From contig BLJB01000094.1 of assembly GCA_013423325.1 (NCBI GenBank), forward strand, positions 42,640-106,639: DNA of 64,000 bases, written 5' to 3'. Both the position numbers and the translations under genes were made by a program. This DNA comes from Usnea hakonensis (lineage: Eukaryota; Ascomycota; Lecanoromycetes; Lecanorales; Parmeliaceae). Shown one piece after another: positions 33,018 through 46,162 of this stretch. A model generated the notes under the pieces. The model was not told the DNA's origin. It saw nothing but the letters and a program-made list of their open reading frames with translations, and ran no database searches. Position 1 is the stretch's first letter; each line of letters starts with the position of its first letter.

Positions 33018-35401
33018 ATGCGTCTTCAGGCTCTCCTTGTCCTCGGCTCTGTCGCACTTAGTGCAACGGCCGCTCCTACTTCCACATCTCATGCCGTGCA
33101 CGAGAAGCGTCAGTCACAACCTGTCAATTGGACAAAGTATTCACGGGTTGATCCTTCCACCGTCCTACCTGTCCGTATTGGCTTGACGCAGAGTAATCTT
33201 GAAAGGGGCCCAAGTCTTCTCGATGAAGTGTGAGCATAAATTCTTCCCTTCTATATCCTGACCTCCACCAGCATCACAAAAGATGGTCGCGTCGGTTGGA
33301 AAACGCATTTTACTCTGAACGAAAAATCCTCCTACTTTCCAACTTTCCATGTCTTTTGATTTTTTTGCATGACTGTTTCTGGATATAGCACTGCACAAGG
33401 TCCCTAATGAAGCCGGAGAAGCCTTGATGCATCGCTGATTTGGCTTATGTCTTGTATTTAGTTCAAATCCATTGTCTCCAAGCTATGGCCAGCATTTCAC
33501 GGCGGAGCAGATCCATGAAATCTTCGCTCCACAAAAGAATACCGTCGATACGGTGAGCGCCTGGCTAGAAGACTCAGGAATCGCCGCACATCGTGTATCT
33601 CAGTCCGTCAATAAGCAGTGGCTTCAGTTTGATGCTACCACATCCGAGGTTGAAGCTTTGATCAAGACGGAGTACTATAACTATGCTCATTATGGCACTG
33701 GCAAGACCAACATTGGATGCGACGAGTAAGTCCGACGAGTTCTATTGGGGAGATGTTGCGCTGACGAATGATAAGGTACTCTCTCCCGCACCATGTCCGA
33801 GAGCATGTTGACTATATCACTCCTGGCTTGAAGCTATTGACTCCCTCAGGGTCTAGGAAGGATCTCGAGTTGCAAAAGCGAATCTTTGGTGTAACGAGCA
33901 AAGACAAGCATATTACGAAGCCAAAGCTGAAGGCGTTACCCGAGTCGCTCACTAAGCTTTTGGCGTTACCTCTTAGCGCACTTTGTGATGTAGCTGCGAT
34001 CCCATTGTGCATCAAGACTCTCTACAACATCACGACTCCGACCAAGGCCGCAGCTGGAAATCAGCTGGGAATCTTTGAGGACCTGAACGACATGTACAGC
34101 CAGACAGATCTGAACGACTTTTTCGCGGTTCTTGCGACCAACATCCCGCAAGGAACCCATCCGACTCTTGACGGCATCGATGGTGCAACTGCTCCGGCCA
34201 CCGTTGCGAACGCCGGACCCGAGTCTGATTTAGACTTTCAGATCTCGTATCCGATCATTTACCCTCAAAACTCCATCCTCTTCCAGACCGACGATGACGT
34301 CTATGAGGCCAACTATACTTATGAAGGGTTTCTCAACAACTTCCTCGACGCCATCGACGGCTCATATTGCACTTATTCGGCATTTAACGAGACTGGAAAC
34401 AGTCCTCTCGACCCCCCGTATCCCGATCCCCAAGCCGGTGGTTATAAAGGCGCCCTTCAATGTGGCGTCTATAAACCGACCAACGTCATCTCCATCTCCT
34501 ACGGTGGACAAGAGGCCGATCTACCGGCATCCTACCAGGAGCGCCAATGCAACGAGTACATGAAACTCGGCATGCAAGGCATATCGCTTGTCGTTGCCTC
34601 TGGCGATTCTGGTGTGGCCGGACCGGCCGGAGATGACAACGCTGACGGTTGTCTTGGTCCTACGGGCAACATCTTCTCGCCGGACTTCCCAGCGACTTGC
34701 CCGTTCCTGACGACCGCTGGTGCCACATTCCTCCCTCCCGGCGGTGATGTGACCAAAGACCAAGAAGTTGCCGTCACCCGCTTCCCATCTGGCGGCGGCT
34801 TTTCCAACATCTACGCCATTCCCAGCTACCAATCCAGCGCGGTTGCGACATACTTTGCGACTGCTGGGACTCAATATCCGTACTATTCAAGCACCGGCAA
34901 CAACAGTTTCGGAGCAAATGGAGGCATTTACAATAAGAATGGACGAGGCTACCCAGATGTCTCTGCCATAGGTGACAACGTTGTCATCTTCAACATGGGA
35001 GCACCTACGCTTATTGGTGGCACATCCGCCGCGGCCCCTACCTTTGCCGCAATCTTGAACCGCATCAACGAGGAAAGGATTGCAGCTGGAAAGAAAACCA
35101 TTGGATTTGTGAACCCAACACTGGTGAGTTGGCCAGCGAGAAGTTTGACTTGATGTCAAAGCATTTCAGTGCTGACTTCCTCCCAAGTACTCCAACCCCC
35201 AGGTCCTCCACGATATCACAAACGGTAGCAATCCCGGTTGTGGGACCCAAGGGTTTGCTGTCGCCAAGGGATGGGATCCGGGTAAGCTCATTTGCGCTCC
35301 CAATTGTTACAACGATACTGACCACATTGTTTGTACTAGTCACCGGGTTGGGTACACCCAATTATCCTGCCATGTTGAGCTTGTTCATGAGCCTTCCTTG
35401 A
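33018..35401 (+). CDS. Secreted sedolisin-family peptidase (S53, tripeptidyl-peptidase-like)
   Basis: Five exons (33018-33229, 33462-33725, 33776-35123, 35188-35281, 35340-35401) splice to 1980 bases, or 659 residues. The introns are 232, 50, 64 and 58 bp, all GT-AG. A signal peptide is visible (MRLQALLVLGSVALSATAAP). The prodomain contains VSNPLSPSYGQHFTAEQIHEIFAP, the usual YGxH motif. The S53 Glu/Asp pair lies in GPESDLDFQ at about 307-311. The oxyanion Asp is in VVASGDSGVAGPAG (about 433), and the Ser is in GGTSAAAPTFAAI (about 576). The end [29 protein letters not shown] is characteristic of the family. The enzyme should be secreted and active at acid pH, releasing tripeptides or cutting proteins for nutrition. 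The first intron is long for this window but has clean borders. Confidence 0.93.
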
Positions 35402-35701
35402 GATGCTAAATCGTGTCACTGCCTCGAATCTTTTATCTGAGTCTTGGAGAGATGATTGATCACAATCTTTTAGCGCTCTTTTCCACAATGCTACACCTCT
35501 CTTTTGTACTTCTCTTGCTACACAGGAAAATCTTCATCACCTAGCAAATGGACCTTCATCTCACATCCACAAACACATATCCCAACCCCCTCCTCCCATC
35601 TCCTCTCTCCACCAATCAACTCCCAAATTCGACCCTCCACGCATATCAATCCAAATCTCTCCACTACCTCTCATCCCAAACCCACGACTCTCATAATACA
35701 A
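35402..35701. other. Short intergenic, C-rich
   Basis: No gene is seen. It lies between convergent 3' ends. Confidence 0.4.
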
Positions 35702-36460
<759 letters not shown>

Positions 36461-37164
36461 TTTTTTCTTTTTGGGGGGAGCCGGGGGAAAATGGGAGGGG
36501 CTAAGGAAGGGTGAGGGTGAAAGGTGAAGTGGGGAAAGAGAGGTGATATTTGTGGTGCGAGGAGGTTGTTGAAGGTGTGTGGTGTTTGTGTTAGGAATTG
36601 TGATTATTGGATTTTATTCGGGGTTTGATCTCTGTAACACAGTTCTATCATAACACTCTTCGCTAAACTTATCTCAGGCCGCCTTTATCTTCGCCACCAG
36701 GAAATATGTGAGGCTTGACTTCTTTGGTCATATTCGCCCGAACGGGACTTAGAGGGGCGCTAGTACAATTGTAGCGCCAATTTCAGCTATGTAGAGAATG
36801 ACATGGCCTTCTGGGATAGATAGATGTTCGTTTCTTGAGGGGCTCCATGGTGATAGGGGCTGCGTGGTCTTTGGAGGGGTCAAGGTTGTGAGGGGTGAGT
36901 GATACTGGGGGATATCTGGGGGATATCTGGTGTCCGCTGTATCGTGTCGCATGTAGTGATTCGGGGGAGTCGGGATTTGAAGGTAAGTTGGGAACAAGAG
37001 TGGTGTTCCGAAAAGGCTTCGAATCTCATTGGCACCAGTCGACATTTGAGGTGATAAAAAGCTATACCGGGTACTCTATTTATGCCCGCTTCCTCCAGGT
37101 ACGAACTTGCTTATTAAAATCTCACACTATCAGCTACACTCATAAAACATAACCTCCTACCAAT
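36461..37164. other. Intergenic region
   Basis: No gene is convincingly supported. A 98-residue minus frame at 36749-37045 has no domain. Confidence 0.35.
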
Positions 37165-38629
37165 TCAATCCTGAGTCACGATAGCTCTCCTCGAGATCAA
37201 AGGGCTCTGGTCCGAAATTCTTTTGTAATCGTGCGCATCCAGACATGCACGCCGACTAGTCAACACTGCGGGTGCAGTCCGCTCAATCATCTCATGCTCA
37301 CAGTCATCTATCGCGCCTCTGAGCGATGGCTTGGATGTAGTGCTTTGTTCTAGTATGGGTAAAATCTTGGAGAGTAAGACGGAGATGTCTGTTATGCCGT
37401 GATTTGCGGCTTCACCTCGGACTGTGTGCTGTTAGCTATTGTTGTATCAAGTCAAAGGATTGAATGGATGATGCGGAATTCGCTGGTTAGGACATATCGT
37501 TGAACCAGAGATGATAATAAGGATCATTGATGATACGTACACATCGTCATCGTATGCGCCGCGTCCCCAATCATTGTCACTCTCCCGTCCATATTGTCCC
37601 ACATCCCATGTTCTGGTACGAAATCCTCAAGTCTGACAGCTTGCACGACGGTACCTTCCGGTATACTACACACGCACTCCCTAAAAGGCTCCGCCCAATC
37701 CTCTGCGAGTTTCCTCATTAGCTTTAATCTCTCCTTGCCATCCTGAGGTACTTCCAATGGCTCATCCCTTCCCATAAACCCCTTTCTATAAGGCCAACCA
37801 ATCATTATCTGGCACTCAAACGTGTCCGGATCCTCGCTACGCGAATTGTTAGACGGCGTATCCAAGAAGGAAAACCAGAAGTAGGCATCGGTTTTGGGAT
37901 CACCGCCCTGGAGGAAGAAGGGATCTAGAGCGCGCATCTTCAGCGCGAACGTAGTAGGACAAATGACGCGCGCGCCAAGAAAGCGGATTGGGAGTTCTTG
38001 GTTAGTGGCATGATATGGTTCGTGGTTGAGAAGAGCCAAGCGGGTCTGAGAGTGGAAGCCATCGGCCCCTATGAGGAGAGAACCGGTTGCGGATGTGTAG
38101 TCGGAGAAGTGGGCGGTGATTGAGGATTCTGCGTCACTTGTGGTGAAAGACGTAAGAGCCTTAGACCACTATCATCTATGAGCAGCTCGATCCAGGTCAG
38201 AGACATCAATGGGCTTACCTGGATATCCAATCCCTCTAGAAGAAGCGCTCTCAACCTCTCTCTGGAGACTCTGATTCGTTTATTGGGAGGGACGTTCCAT
38301 CTCGCTTGTCCACTTCTCAGATCGAAAAACAAAAAGTTCCCATTTTCCCCTTTTCGAGTTGCCTCAGGATCGACGTAGGCCTCCGGGAGCCTATCGACGA
38401 TGTGCTCTGGTAGCAGAGCGAGCAAAGTATCAAGAGCCCAATGGATAGTAAGACCCCATCCACCTCCTCGTGCTGATGCCGACGGCTCTCTCTCAAACAG
38501 TGAGTATGGGATATTCCGTTTTTTGAGCGCTTGGCCTAGGACAAGCCCTGTGATACCAGCGCCGATGATGAGGATCTGTGGTCTGCCTTCGGCTAGCTCG
38601 GGATGGGGCTCTTTGCTAATTACAGACAT
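37165..38629 (-). CDS. FAD-dependent monooxygenase (aromatic hydroxylase-like)
   Basis: Exons are 38629-38219, 38168-37541 and 37421-37165, with introns of 50 and 119 bp. They give 431 residues. The Rossmann motif is ILIIGAGITGLVLGQALKKR (GxGxxG at 23-28), ending in the acidic LFERE. The middle contains GSLLIGADGFHSQTR, the DG-type motif. The FAD ribityl-binding GD motif is VTMIGDAAHTMTMFRGEAANHGI (about 334-355), split by the second intron. This is the PHBH-like FAD_binding_3 family. Members hydroxylate aromatic or polyketide substrates with NAD(P)H and O2. I chose ATG 38629 because the upstream open 73 codons do not resemble the family. It faces a divergent MFS transporter 373 bp away, so a shared catabolic or export function is plausible. 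Confidence 0.9.
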
Positions 38630-39002
38630 TTGCTGTTTTCTTGGACGATTCGGTACGGGAACTATTTCAATTGCTCTCAATGACAAGGAAATTAGAGAGA
38701 GACTAGACCATCTCAGAAGATCCAACGAAAATATGATGATCGGCGCTACGTTGTATGCTTTGCGCTCCGCTGCAATTAGAGCTGAGCGAAGGAATTTGGT
38801 GGGATTCCTGGCGAATAGCAAGCAGCCTGCTAATGCAGCCAAGATCACATTTCACGTTCTATAAGCCAATTGAAATAGCGCTTTCTCAGAATTCTTGTAA
38901 GGCTGCATCCAGCGGCTCGTTGGGCAATTGGCCCGCGATCACTTCTTTGTTTCTCCCTTCGTTGATATCATGTAATACCCACCCGCTTTTTTTTTCAAAG
39001 AC
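38630..39002. promoter_or_regulatory. Bidirectional promoter region of monooxygenase and MFS transporter
   Basis: These are 373 bp between two divergent start codons. The sequence includes CCAATTG at about 38866 and ATTGG at about 38919, which resemble CCAAT-box sites. Co-regulation is inferred from the layout only. Confidence 0.45.
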
Positions 39003-40749
39003 ATGGACATGGATCATACTTCCAAAGTCATGACAGATACCAGGGCCGAGCATCCACATTCTCTTCCCACTGAACAGACAGCGCGGGACCTTGATCAGGC
39101 CTTCTGGTATGTGGAAAAATCGTCAGCTGGCAACGATGTGTATCCCAGCTCAGCAAGGGATCTGAAAGCGCTGCGCCGCCGGATCGATTGGCATATTGTG
39201 CCTATCATGTTTTGCTGTTACACAATGCAATTCATTGACAAAGTCTTGCTTAACGTACGTTTTCCAGTCGTTGAGTATCTCTTAGCTGTAGGCCACGAAT
39301 TGATCAGTAAACAGTATGCCGCAGTCATGGGTCTCAATAAAGACTTGAAGTTGAAAGGTAACGACTTCACCAACGCTGCTACTGCGTTTTTCATCGCCTA
39401 CCTGGTCGCTGAGGTCCCAAATGGTAAACGCCCCCTTCCTCTCCTACCTATAGATAATCCGAGCCTGTTCTCTAATTGGTACATCAAGCCCTGGTCCTTC
39501 AAAAGGTTCCTGTCGCGAAATGGCTCTCTTTCAATATTACTCTCTGGGGCATCGCGACCGCCTGCACTGCCGCTACCCATAGCTATCACACCCTCCTTGT
39601 CGCCCGCATCTTTCTTGGCATCTTTGAAGCTGCCATCGCGCCATCGCTGATGCTAATCAACAGCCAATGGTATACCAAGTCTGAACAAGCCCCGCGCTAT
39701 AGTATATGGGGTTGTGGACTCGGATTAGGACAAATCATTGGGGGTGTCGTATCGTATGCGTTTCAGCAGGTGAAACCGGATGCGAGCATGGAGGGATGGC
39801 GAATGATGTTTGTGGTGTTGGGATGTGTCACGGTAGTGATTGGAGCGGCGACTGGGTGGTGGTTGCCAGATACGCCGATGCAGGCGCGGTTTTTGGGAGA
39901 AGGAGAAAAGGTGGCGTTGTTGAAGTATGTAGCGGTCAATCGAACCGGGATTCGGAATCCGGGTTTCAAAGCTAGGCAGGTGATTGAAGTTGTGCTGGAT
40001 GTGCAATTGTGGCTTATGACCGTGTTAACCATCCTGGTATGCGATAACGATCTACACGCATATCTCATGACTGACTTACCTCCATGAAGATCTCCATATC
40101 AAGTGGAATAGTGACAACATACTCCGCAACTTTGATCAAGGCCTTTGGTTTCTCCTCTCCTATCTCCGCCCTCCTAAACACGCCCTCGGGTCTCATATCC
40201 ATCGCTAGTACTCTCGCCGTCGGCCTGGGGGTTCGCTACACTTCCCACCGCTGGGCCTGGCTCGTCTCCTGCTGCGTACCCAGCGTCCTCGGTAGTGCAC
40301 TCCTCTCTTTCGCCACGCATAACCGCGCTGCGCAACTCGCGGGCATTTACCTCGTCAACGCCATTACTCCCACACTGTTCATCATCTACCAGTGGACTGC
40401 ATCAAACGTTGCGGGTCAGACAAAGAGAGTGGTTGCCGTGGCGCTTGTCTCGGGTAGTTTCAGCGTAGGCAACATCATTGGGCCGCAGACTTTCCAGGCG
40501 AGAGATGCGCCAAGGTATATTCCAGCCAAGATTGCAGTTTTGGCAACACAGGCTGCAGCGGCGGGGGTTGCTGGAGTGCTCTTTTCGTACTATGTGTGGG
40601 CTAATGGGCGTAAGGAGAAAGCAATGCTTTCAGATACCGTAGTGGCGGTGGAGGACCAAAGCGAGATGGCGCGCTTGGAGGGAATGGAGCAGCGGTTGTG
40701 GGAAAATCGTACTGATAAAGAAAATGAAATGTTCAAGTATGTGTACTGA
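39003..40749 (+). CDS. MFS transporter (allantoate permease/ACS-like family)
   Basis: Exons are 39003-39254, 39315-39423, 39489-40036 and 40090-40749. Introns are 60, 65 and 53 bp. The product has 522 residues, the usual size for this family. It starts with a polar N-terminus, then RRRIDWHIVPIMFCCYTMQFIDKVLLNYAAVMGL, the hallmark opening of the Dal5/Tna1-like anion:cation symporters. LQKVPVAKWLSFNITLWGIATACTAA and ARIFLGIFEAAIAPSLMLINSQWY continue that pattern. The second half has further hydrophobic helices (VGVRYTSHRWAWLVSCCVPSVLG, AGVAGVLFSYYVWANGR). Substrates in this family are small organic anions such as nicotinate or allantoate. Here the neighbouring monooxygenase suggests an aromatic acid, which is inference. 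Confidence 0.92.
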
Positions 40750-41392
40750 GAATGGGTGAGTGCTTTACAGGTCAGCAGAAATCTAGTATCCAGATGGCCA
40801 AAATGTGTCGAGACTGTTTCACATCGCGAACTTACCTGAGTTGTGATGGTTCTCTTTTTAGTATATTCCCGGTTGTCCTCATCGTTCCCCTGCTCTGATA
40901 CTACGGATACCTCCTGAAGTAATGAAATTTTGATTACCTTCTCAAGGACAGGTAACCCTAGCCTATCATTCCTCTCACTCGAGCAGCTCCAGTACATCAA
41001 AGTTGTAATTCCACTCCACCAACGTATCCTACCCAATTCAAGTAACACGAAGGTCAAAAGTTAGTGCTATACCAGCCACAGTGTTGAGTACAGCTGTTCA
41101 TCTGTGTCTTAAACACATTGTTTGGTTACACCCAAACAATGACCCATAACACGCCGGCCAGAAAACAGGAGAAAAAATCCAACAAAGATGGTCAATCTCT
41201 TTGTGTAACACCTACCGGAAAACGCTAAGACATTGTAACACTTCGTCATGACATCTTCTCTCCCCATCAGATATCTACACATCCCTCTTCACGAAAAAAA
41301 GACCTTCCCAGTCTCATTGTCTTCCAACCGCAAATCTCGCCGTCATCCCCGCAAAATCTCGGACATCCCTCTCCCACAATTTGCCCAAAAAC
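40750..41392. other. Intergenic region
   Basis: No gene is seen. The right part should hold the promoter of the small MGC protein gene. Confidence 0.4.
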
Positions 41393-41605
41393 ATGGGCTG
41401 CACCCATTCCCGTCCCTCGTCAACTTACTACGAGCAACACTTCTACGGCGCACCACCCGTTCGCCGCCATCACCGCATTGCGAAACTTGATAGTTGCAGA
41501 CGAAAACCAAAGAATGCGAAACGACAGGAGCAGGCTGGGGAGGACTTGGTGGCGGCGAGGTATGAGGATGCATATAATGTGCTGACGGCGAGGAGTAGGC
41601 GTTGA
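41393..41605 (+). CDS. Putative acylated microprotein (MGCTHS start)
   Basis: The frame has 70 residues from ATG 41393. The N-terminus MGCTHSRPSS fits the N-myristoylation consensus (Gly2, Ser6) with an adjacent Cys3 for palmitoylation. The rest is Tyr/Arg-rich and basic (FYGAPPVRRHHRIAKLDSCRRKPKNAKRQ), then AGEDLVAARYEDAYNVLTARSRR, which could form an amphipathic helix. A peripheral plasma-membrane protein is a reasonable reading. The family is not recognised. The evidence is the acylation motif plus amino-acid composition only. The open frame extends 4 codons upstream without ATG. Confidence 0.45.
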   Translation: MGCTHSRPSSTYYEQHFYGAPPVRRHHRIAKLDSCRRKPKNAKRQEQAGEDLVAARYEDAYNVLTARSRR

Positions 41606-41861
41606 GAAGGATAGAACAGGTAGCTTGTTATGGAGAGTTATTCAGCCCATAAAGGACCATGTGCGTCTCACAACAGCTTTTCGGGCACTGTTGAGACGAA
41701 GCTAGTTAGTGCGTAATGAAAAGGGATTAAATACGTTAAGCCTTGTCATCTTTCCGATAGTTTTCCGTTTGAAGTTTGGCCACTTTTTCTTGTTTACCAG
41801 ACAAACATTCATCATCCTCACTACATCCTTGTCGTCCATCCAGCATTCCTACCATTGAGGT

Positions 41862-42737
41862 ATGGTTCAGACACACAACCGCGGCTATGTCGCGACTCCT
41901 ACTACTGGGATCGAAGTCAGCCAGAAGCAAGACCCTATACCTATCGAAGACGGCACAGATGAGGGTACCGTTGGTGGCTCAGGGAACGACAGAAAGAATG
42001 AGAATGGTACTATACTGATGCCCTCCGAGACGCGTCATCTAACATCTCCAATAGATCAATTTGTCAATGATCACGGATCGAGGACACCGCTACAACAACA
42101 AGCTCGTCCCTCGATGGCTCCACAAGAACAGTGGATCCCTGTTCCCAAATCGGAGCGTGACAGTCCTCCAAATCTAATTCTGCTTCCACCCGAGATCAAG
42201 CTCAGGATCATTTCCTACTTGCAAGACAAGCGCGTCTGGAATATGACGAAAGACAAAGGTCCGACCATTTTTGAACCAAGTCTTCGAATCCTCCGCATGG
42301 TTCACAGCTCTTACCGTTGCCTCATTCCACCCCAAAAATTCGAAGCCAAAACGCCCTATGATAAAGCAGACATGCTGTTGATGACCGAAGACTACTACCC
42401 CTTCATCATCGCTAAAGACATGTTTCCGTGCTACGCCTGCCTTGGTGTCTTCGATAGCTTCGAGTTTGATTTCAATATGACCCATGGCGCAAAAGCCATA
42501 GGAGAAGAGAATGCATACAATCGTGTGCGCAAGGTCTGCTGGATAGGACATTCCTTGGGAATGAAAATGAGAGGTCCGAAGCCAATCCCATTGATTATGC
42601 ATTTGAAGCGTAAGGATCGGAACTATGGGAAGCACCTCCTAGCCCGCTTTGGGTCTCGTGAAGTTCGCGAGGCGAACTGGCAGAGGCAGAAGAAGGAACA
42701 TGCAGCGGAGTGTGGCCTTAAGGAGACCTCGTCCTGA
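41862..42737 (+). CDS. F-box-like protein, single exon
   Basis: An uninterrupted frame gives 291 residues. The first 95 residues are polar and probably disordered. The F-box-like core NLILLPPEIKLRIISYLQDK follows at about 104-123, and then ILRMVHSSYRCLIPPQKFEAK. KDMFPCYACLGVFDSFEFDF is the Cys-containing block that follows the F-box in many fungal members. The C-terminus is charged. A substrate-adaptor role in SCF ubiquitin ligases is inferred from the family. No intron is needed. Confidence 0.75.
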   Translation: MVQTHNRGYVATPTTGIEVSQKQDPIPIEDGTDEGTVGGSGNDRKNENGTILMPSETRHLTSPIDQFVNDHGSRTPLQQQARPSMAPQEQWIPVPKSERDSPPNLILLPPEIKLRIISYLQDKRVWNMTKDKGPTIFEPSLRILRMVHSSYRCLIPPQKFEAKTPYDKADMLLMTEDYYPFIIAKDMFPCYACLGVFDSFEFDFNMTHGAKAIGEENAYNRVRKVCWIGHSLGMKMRGPKPIPLIMHLKRKDRNYGKHLLARFGSREVREANWQRQKKEHAAECGLKETSS

Positions 42738-43135
42738 GGGTTGCGTCAATGTTCTGGTCTCTTGGAGGCTTCATAATGCAAGATTAGAACAGCTGAAGCC
42801 TCATACTACCTTTGAGATTCTGAACTTGATCGCTCTCCTTGTGAGAGTCTATGACCTGAATCTTCATCAACACTGACTGGTGAGGTGCTGAGCATGAAAC
42901 TTTGAAGGATTGGCTATTTCGTAGTTCCCCATCTTCTTCCGCCGTGCTAGGTCAAGATGATGTTTCCAGTCATTTGATGCAATCCTTATACTGTTAGCAA
43001 TGATGCACCTCGGCATTTACGAATACGAACAATAAGCGTTCTATATGCTTGGCAGATGCCTTGGCATGTATATTGTACCCCAATTTGTCCTCTCGTAAAT
43101 CGTAACTCGTAATTCGTAACTCGCTTCTTTCCCTT

Positions 43136-43185
43136 CTATCTATCTATTCTATTCTATTCTAAGGTTTATTCTATTCTATTCTAAG
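43136..43185 (+). repeat. TCTAT-type pentanucleotide repeat
   Basis: Two adjacent blocks of TTCTATTCTATTCTAAGG-like sequence are preceded by TCTATCTATC. It is a simple repeat without coding meaning. Confidence 0.8.
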
Positions 43186-46097
43186 GTAATCTGTAAGGTG
43201 AGAAAAAGAGCTTCCTTGAACGATGCTGATTCGTTGAATACGCGAGGTCTGCTTACGTAAGGGAACTTCTTTTTTTCTGTCTCCTTCTCCCCACATATTT
43301 TGTCAGTCAAACCTACATCATTTTAATCTCAATCGATATCCACCGTTAGCGGGCCCGCGGAACCTGCAGGATGGTATAAATCAAATCCTAGATCTTTGGC
43401 TGACAAGGACAAGGAATAGACTATTTTACAACCGTGGCTATTTTGAGACGGGCCTTATTGTCTGTGGTGCCGACTACAGATTGCCTTACAGTGTACTGGT
43501 CGCGAGCAGCCGTCCGCAGAGCTTAATGATCGCTAGCTGCAAATGCCTCGCAGGTCGATAGTAGATGTGTCATCATGATGGTGTTGCTGATCAGTCTTGA
43601 AGGTACCAATGGAGTGGCGCTAGAAGAAGGAACAAAACACCACAAACTTAGCAACTTCAGATACTGTTTGACCTTTACTGCTTCTCTTTTTTGCTCCACA
43701 AATTTGCATGATGGTCTCGCCAATACCCACGTCACACTTCTACCCAGGTACTCAGAGCTACCGTTCTGCCAATGAACTATCGCTATTTACGTTAGTAAGG
43801 CCCACACAGTCTGTTATAAACTACGGCACTGGATAGAATCAGGAACGATAGAGGTATCTCGCGGTACGAAGGTCCTAAATGGGTATGCTGCATCTGGAAC
43901 ACCCTAATAGCCAACGCTGTGTTTCAAATTGATGATAGAGTTTCTCCTTGCTTCCAAAAAAACCAGACATGCAGGCTGACGTTTCTCCACGCATACCTAC
44001 CTGATCTGCTTTCTCTGATTGATTCTTTCCATATCCCGTCTATCGACGACAAAGTACCACGTCAAGGCAATCATTCATCTGTACCACCAAAGTCTTATAC
44101 GCGATTACACCGTCATAAAAACATGGGATCTGCTGCCACCCACGGTTCGACCGTCAGTTGTTTCCCGATTGGATGAACACGGTTAGGAATCACAAACGCC
44201 ACCAGCGCAAAAAGCAAAGACCGAACCTTACTGGATGGACAGAATGCCGGCACTAGCTATCGTGGGCAGATGTATCTTCTCGTACCCCAGTCACTAGTAC
44301 CAATGTCTTCGACCAAATGACTCAATGATATTTATAGCTTTCACATCGCGGGACGATCCAGGTAGCAGGATACCAGGCAAACAGAGAGGAAGAACACATA
44401 TTTTCATACACACACGTAAGCCAAAGCAAAAGTACATGGTACTTCCAGCATATGACAAATACCTCGATTTGCCACTCTAAAAAAATTCCCTCACGCTGAC
44501 GAGCATGAAACCCGGTAACGAAGGATCCTGCATGACCACCTGCATGCGTCACGGTCCACTAGTGGGCCGTTCGACAACGGTGATTTAGGCCTGCGCCGTC
44601 TCCTTTCAGAATACGAGCTCCCTCCTCCGCCAGTCGTTCCCTTGCCATGGAATCCTGACCCCTACCATTCGGTGCGATCTTCCTCCTTTTATGGGACAAA
44701 TTTATCTGCTCTTGGGCTCTAAGAGTGCGAACCTATCATGTTGTGTGCCACAAGGGCCACGTCATCATATTTTCTGGGGACATGCGCAGGAGAGATTAAT
44801 GGGTTCAAGAATCTTCCACTCGCGTACAAGACTATCTGAGGACCAAGCTCATTGCAACCCTGTCAATAGGGGTAAATGGTCATCCTCTGAGCAATTCGCA
44901 ATGACTTCCATTAAATTTTCCACAAGGGTTACATCCAGTCCACCTCGCTGCCGTCGATCATGCACACTTAAATCACGAAAACAAAAACACGAAACACAGC
45001 CCTCGAATCAGAACCCAGTGCCACCGACTTTCCTAATAAGGATGTAGCCTACCACTACTCAAGCACTCTCAATACCCACCAACACCACACCTCTACGCCG
45101 GCAACAACCAATCCCACCACTCCCAAAATCCCGCACACCAACACACCAAAAGCGCGCACTATCCACCCCACCGCCACCCCTATCCCTCTCTCCTACCCCC
45201 AAAAAATCACCGCAGCAACCACAAGTCCAAATCCAAATCCATCCCCTTGGCCACCCCCCCGGTAAAAACAAAAACTCACCGCACAACGCACAATCCTCGT
45301 CCTCGCCTCCCTCAACTACAATTCCTCACAGCCCACTCCACACCCCTCCAATCTCTCCCCCCCCTTTCTCCGCGCCTTTATCTACACAACACAGCAAACC
45401 CCTTCCTCCCCCCCTCTTTTTTTACGCAGAACCCCACCAAAAAAAAAAAAAAAAGATACCACGAAAACAAACCACCAAGCCACAATCCCAGCCAGCGGTA
45501 TTCAACCGTCATCGCGAAACTTACAGATACTATGTGTATGGACGGGGAGACTTGGGGGGGGGGGGGGAAGATGCTGGGTACGAAGCCAGAATGAGTCCCA
45601 TCGCTCTTGCCTCCATACCCCTGAGTAATGAGACATGAGCATGAGCATGAGCAACCACCCGAGCAATATCCTTTCATACAACCCCCTCCATCCCAATCCA
45701 AAACAATGTACACGTACACTTGGTCCAGGAAGGGAAAGGATTGGAGAGGAGAGGATATACACATAATCCAATAACATATAAACAAATAGCACAGCATCAT
45801 CATTCATATTCCCTTCATCCAGTAGCTCAGAGTAGCAGTGAGAGGTGGGAAACATAAACTACAAGCCCTATCCTATCCTATCCCGTATCCCCTATCTATC
45901 CCTCGTCCTCTATCCCTCCCATGCCCATTCCTTTCCTTCCCTTCACTACACTACAACCTATATATATAGCCAACTAATTCCCCCATCCAGGTATACCCAT
46001 CCTAGCTCGCTTTCCTCTACCTCTAGCTCTAGCTCTCGTTCTAGGTGGTAGCGCGAACAGAACAGAGCGATACTGTATGTGGTGAAATATGTTGTAA

Positions 46098-46127
46098 GGG
46101 GGGGGGGGGGGGGGGGGTTTAAAAAAG

Positions 46128-46161
<34 letters not shown>
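46098..46161 (+). repeat. Paired poly-G tracts (G20 and G32)
   Basis: Twenty G at 46098-46117 and thirty-two G at 46130-46161 are separated by TTTAAAAAAGTT. The lengths are probably unreliable. Confidence 0.9.
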
Positions 46162-46162
<1 letters not shown>

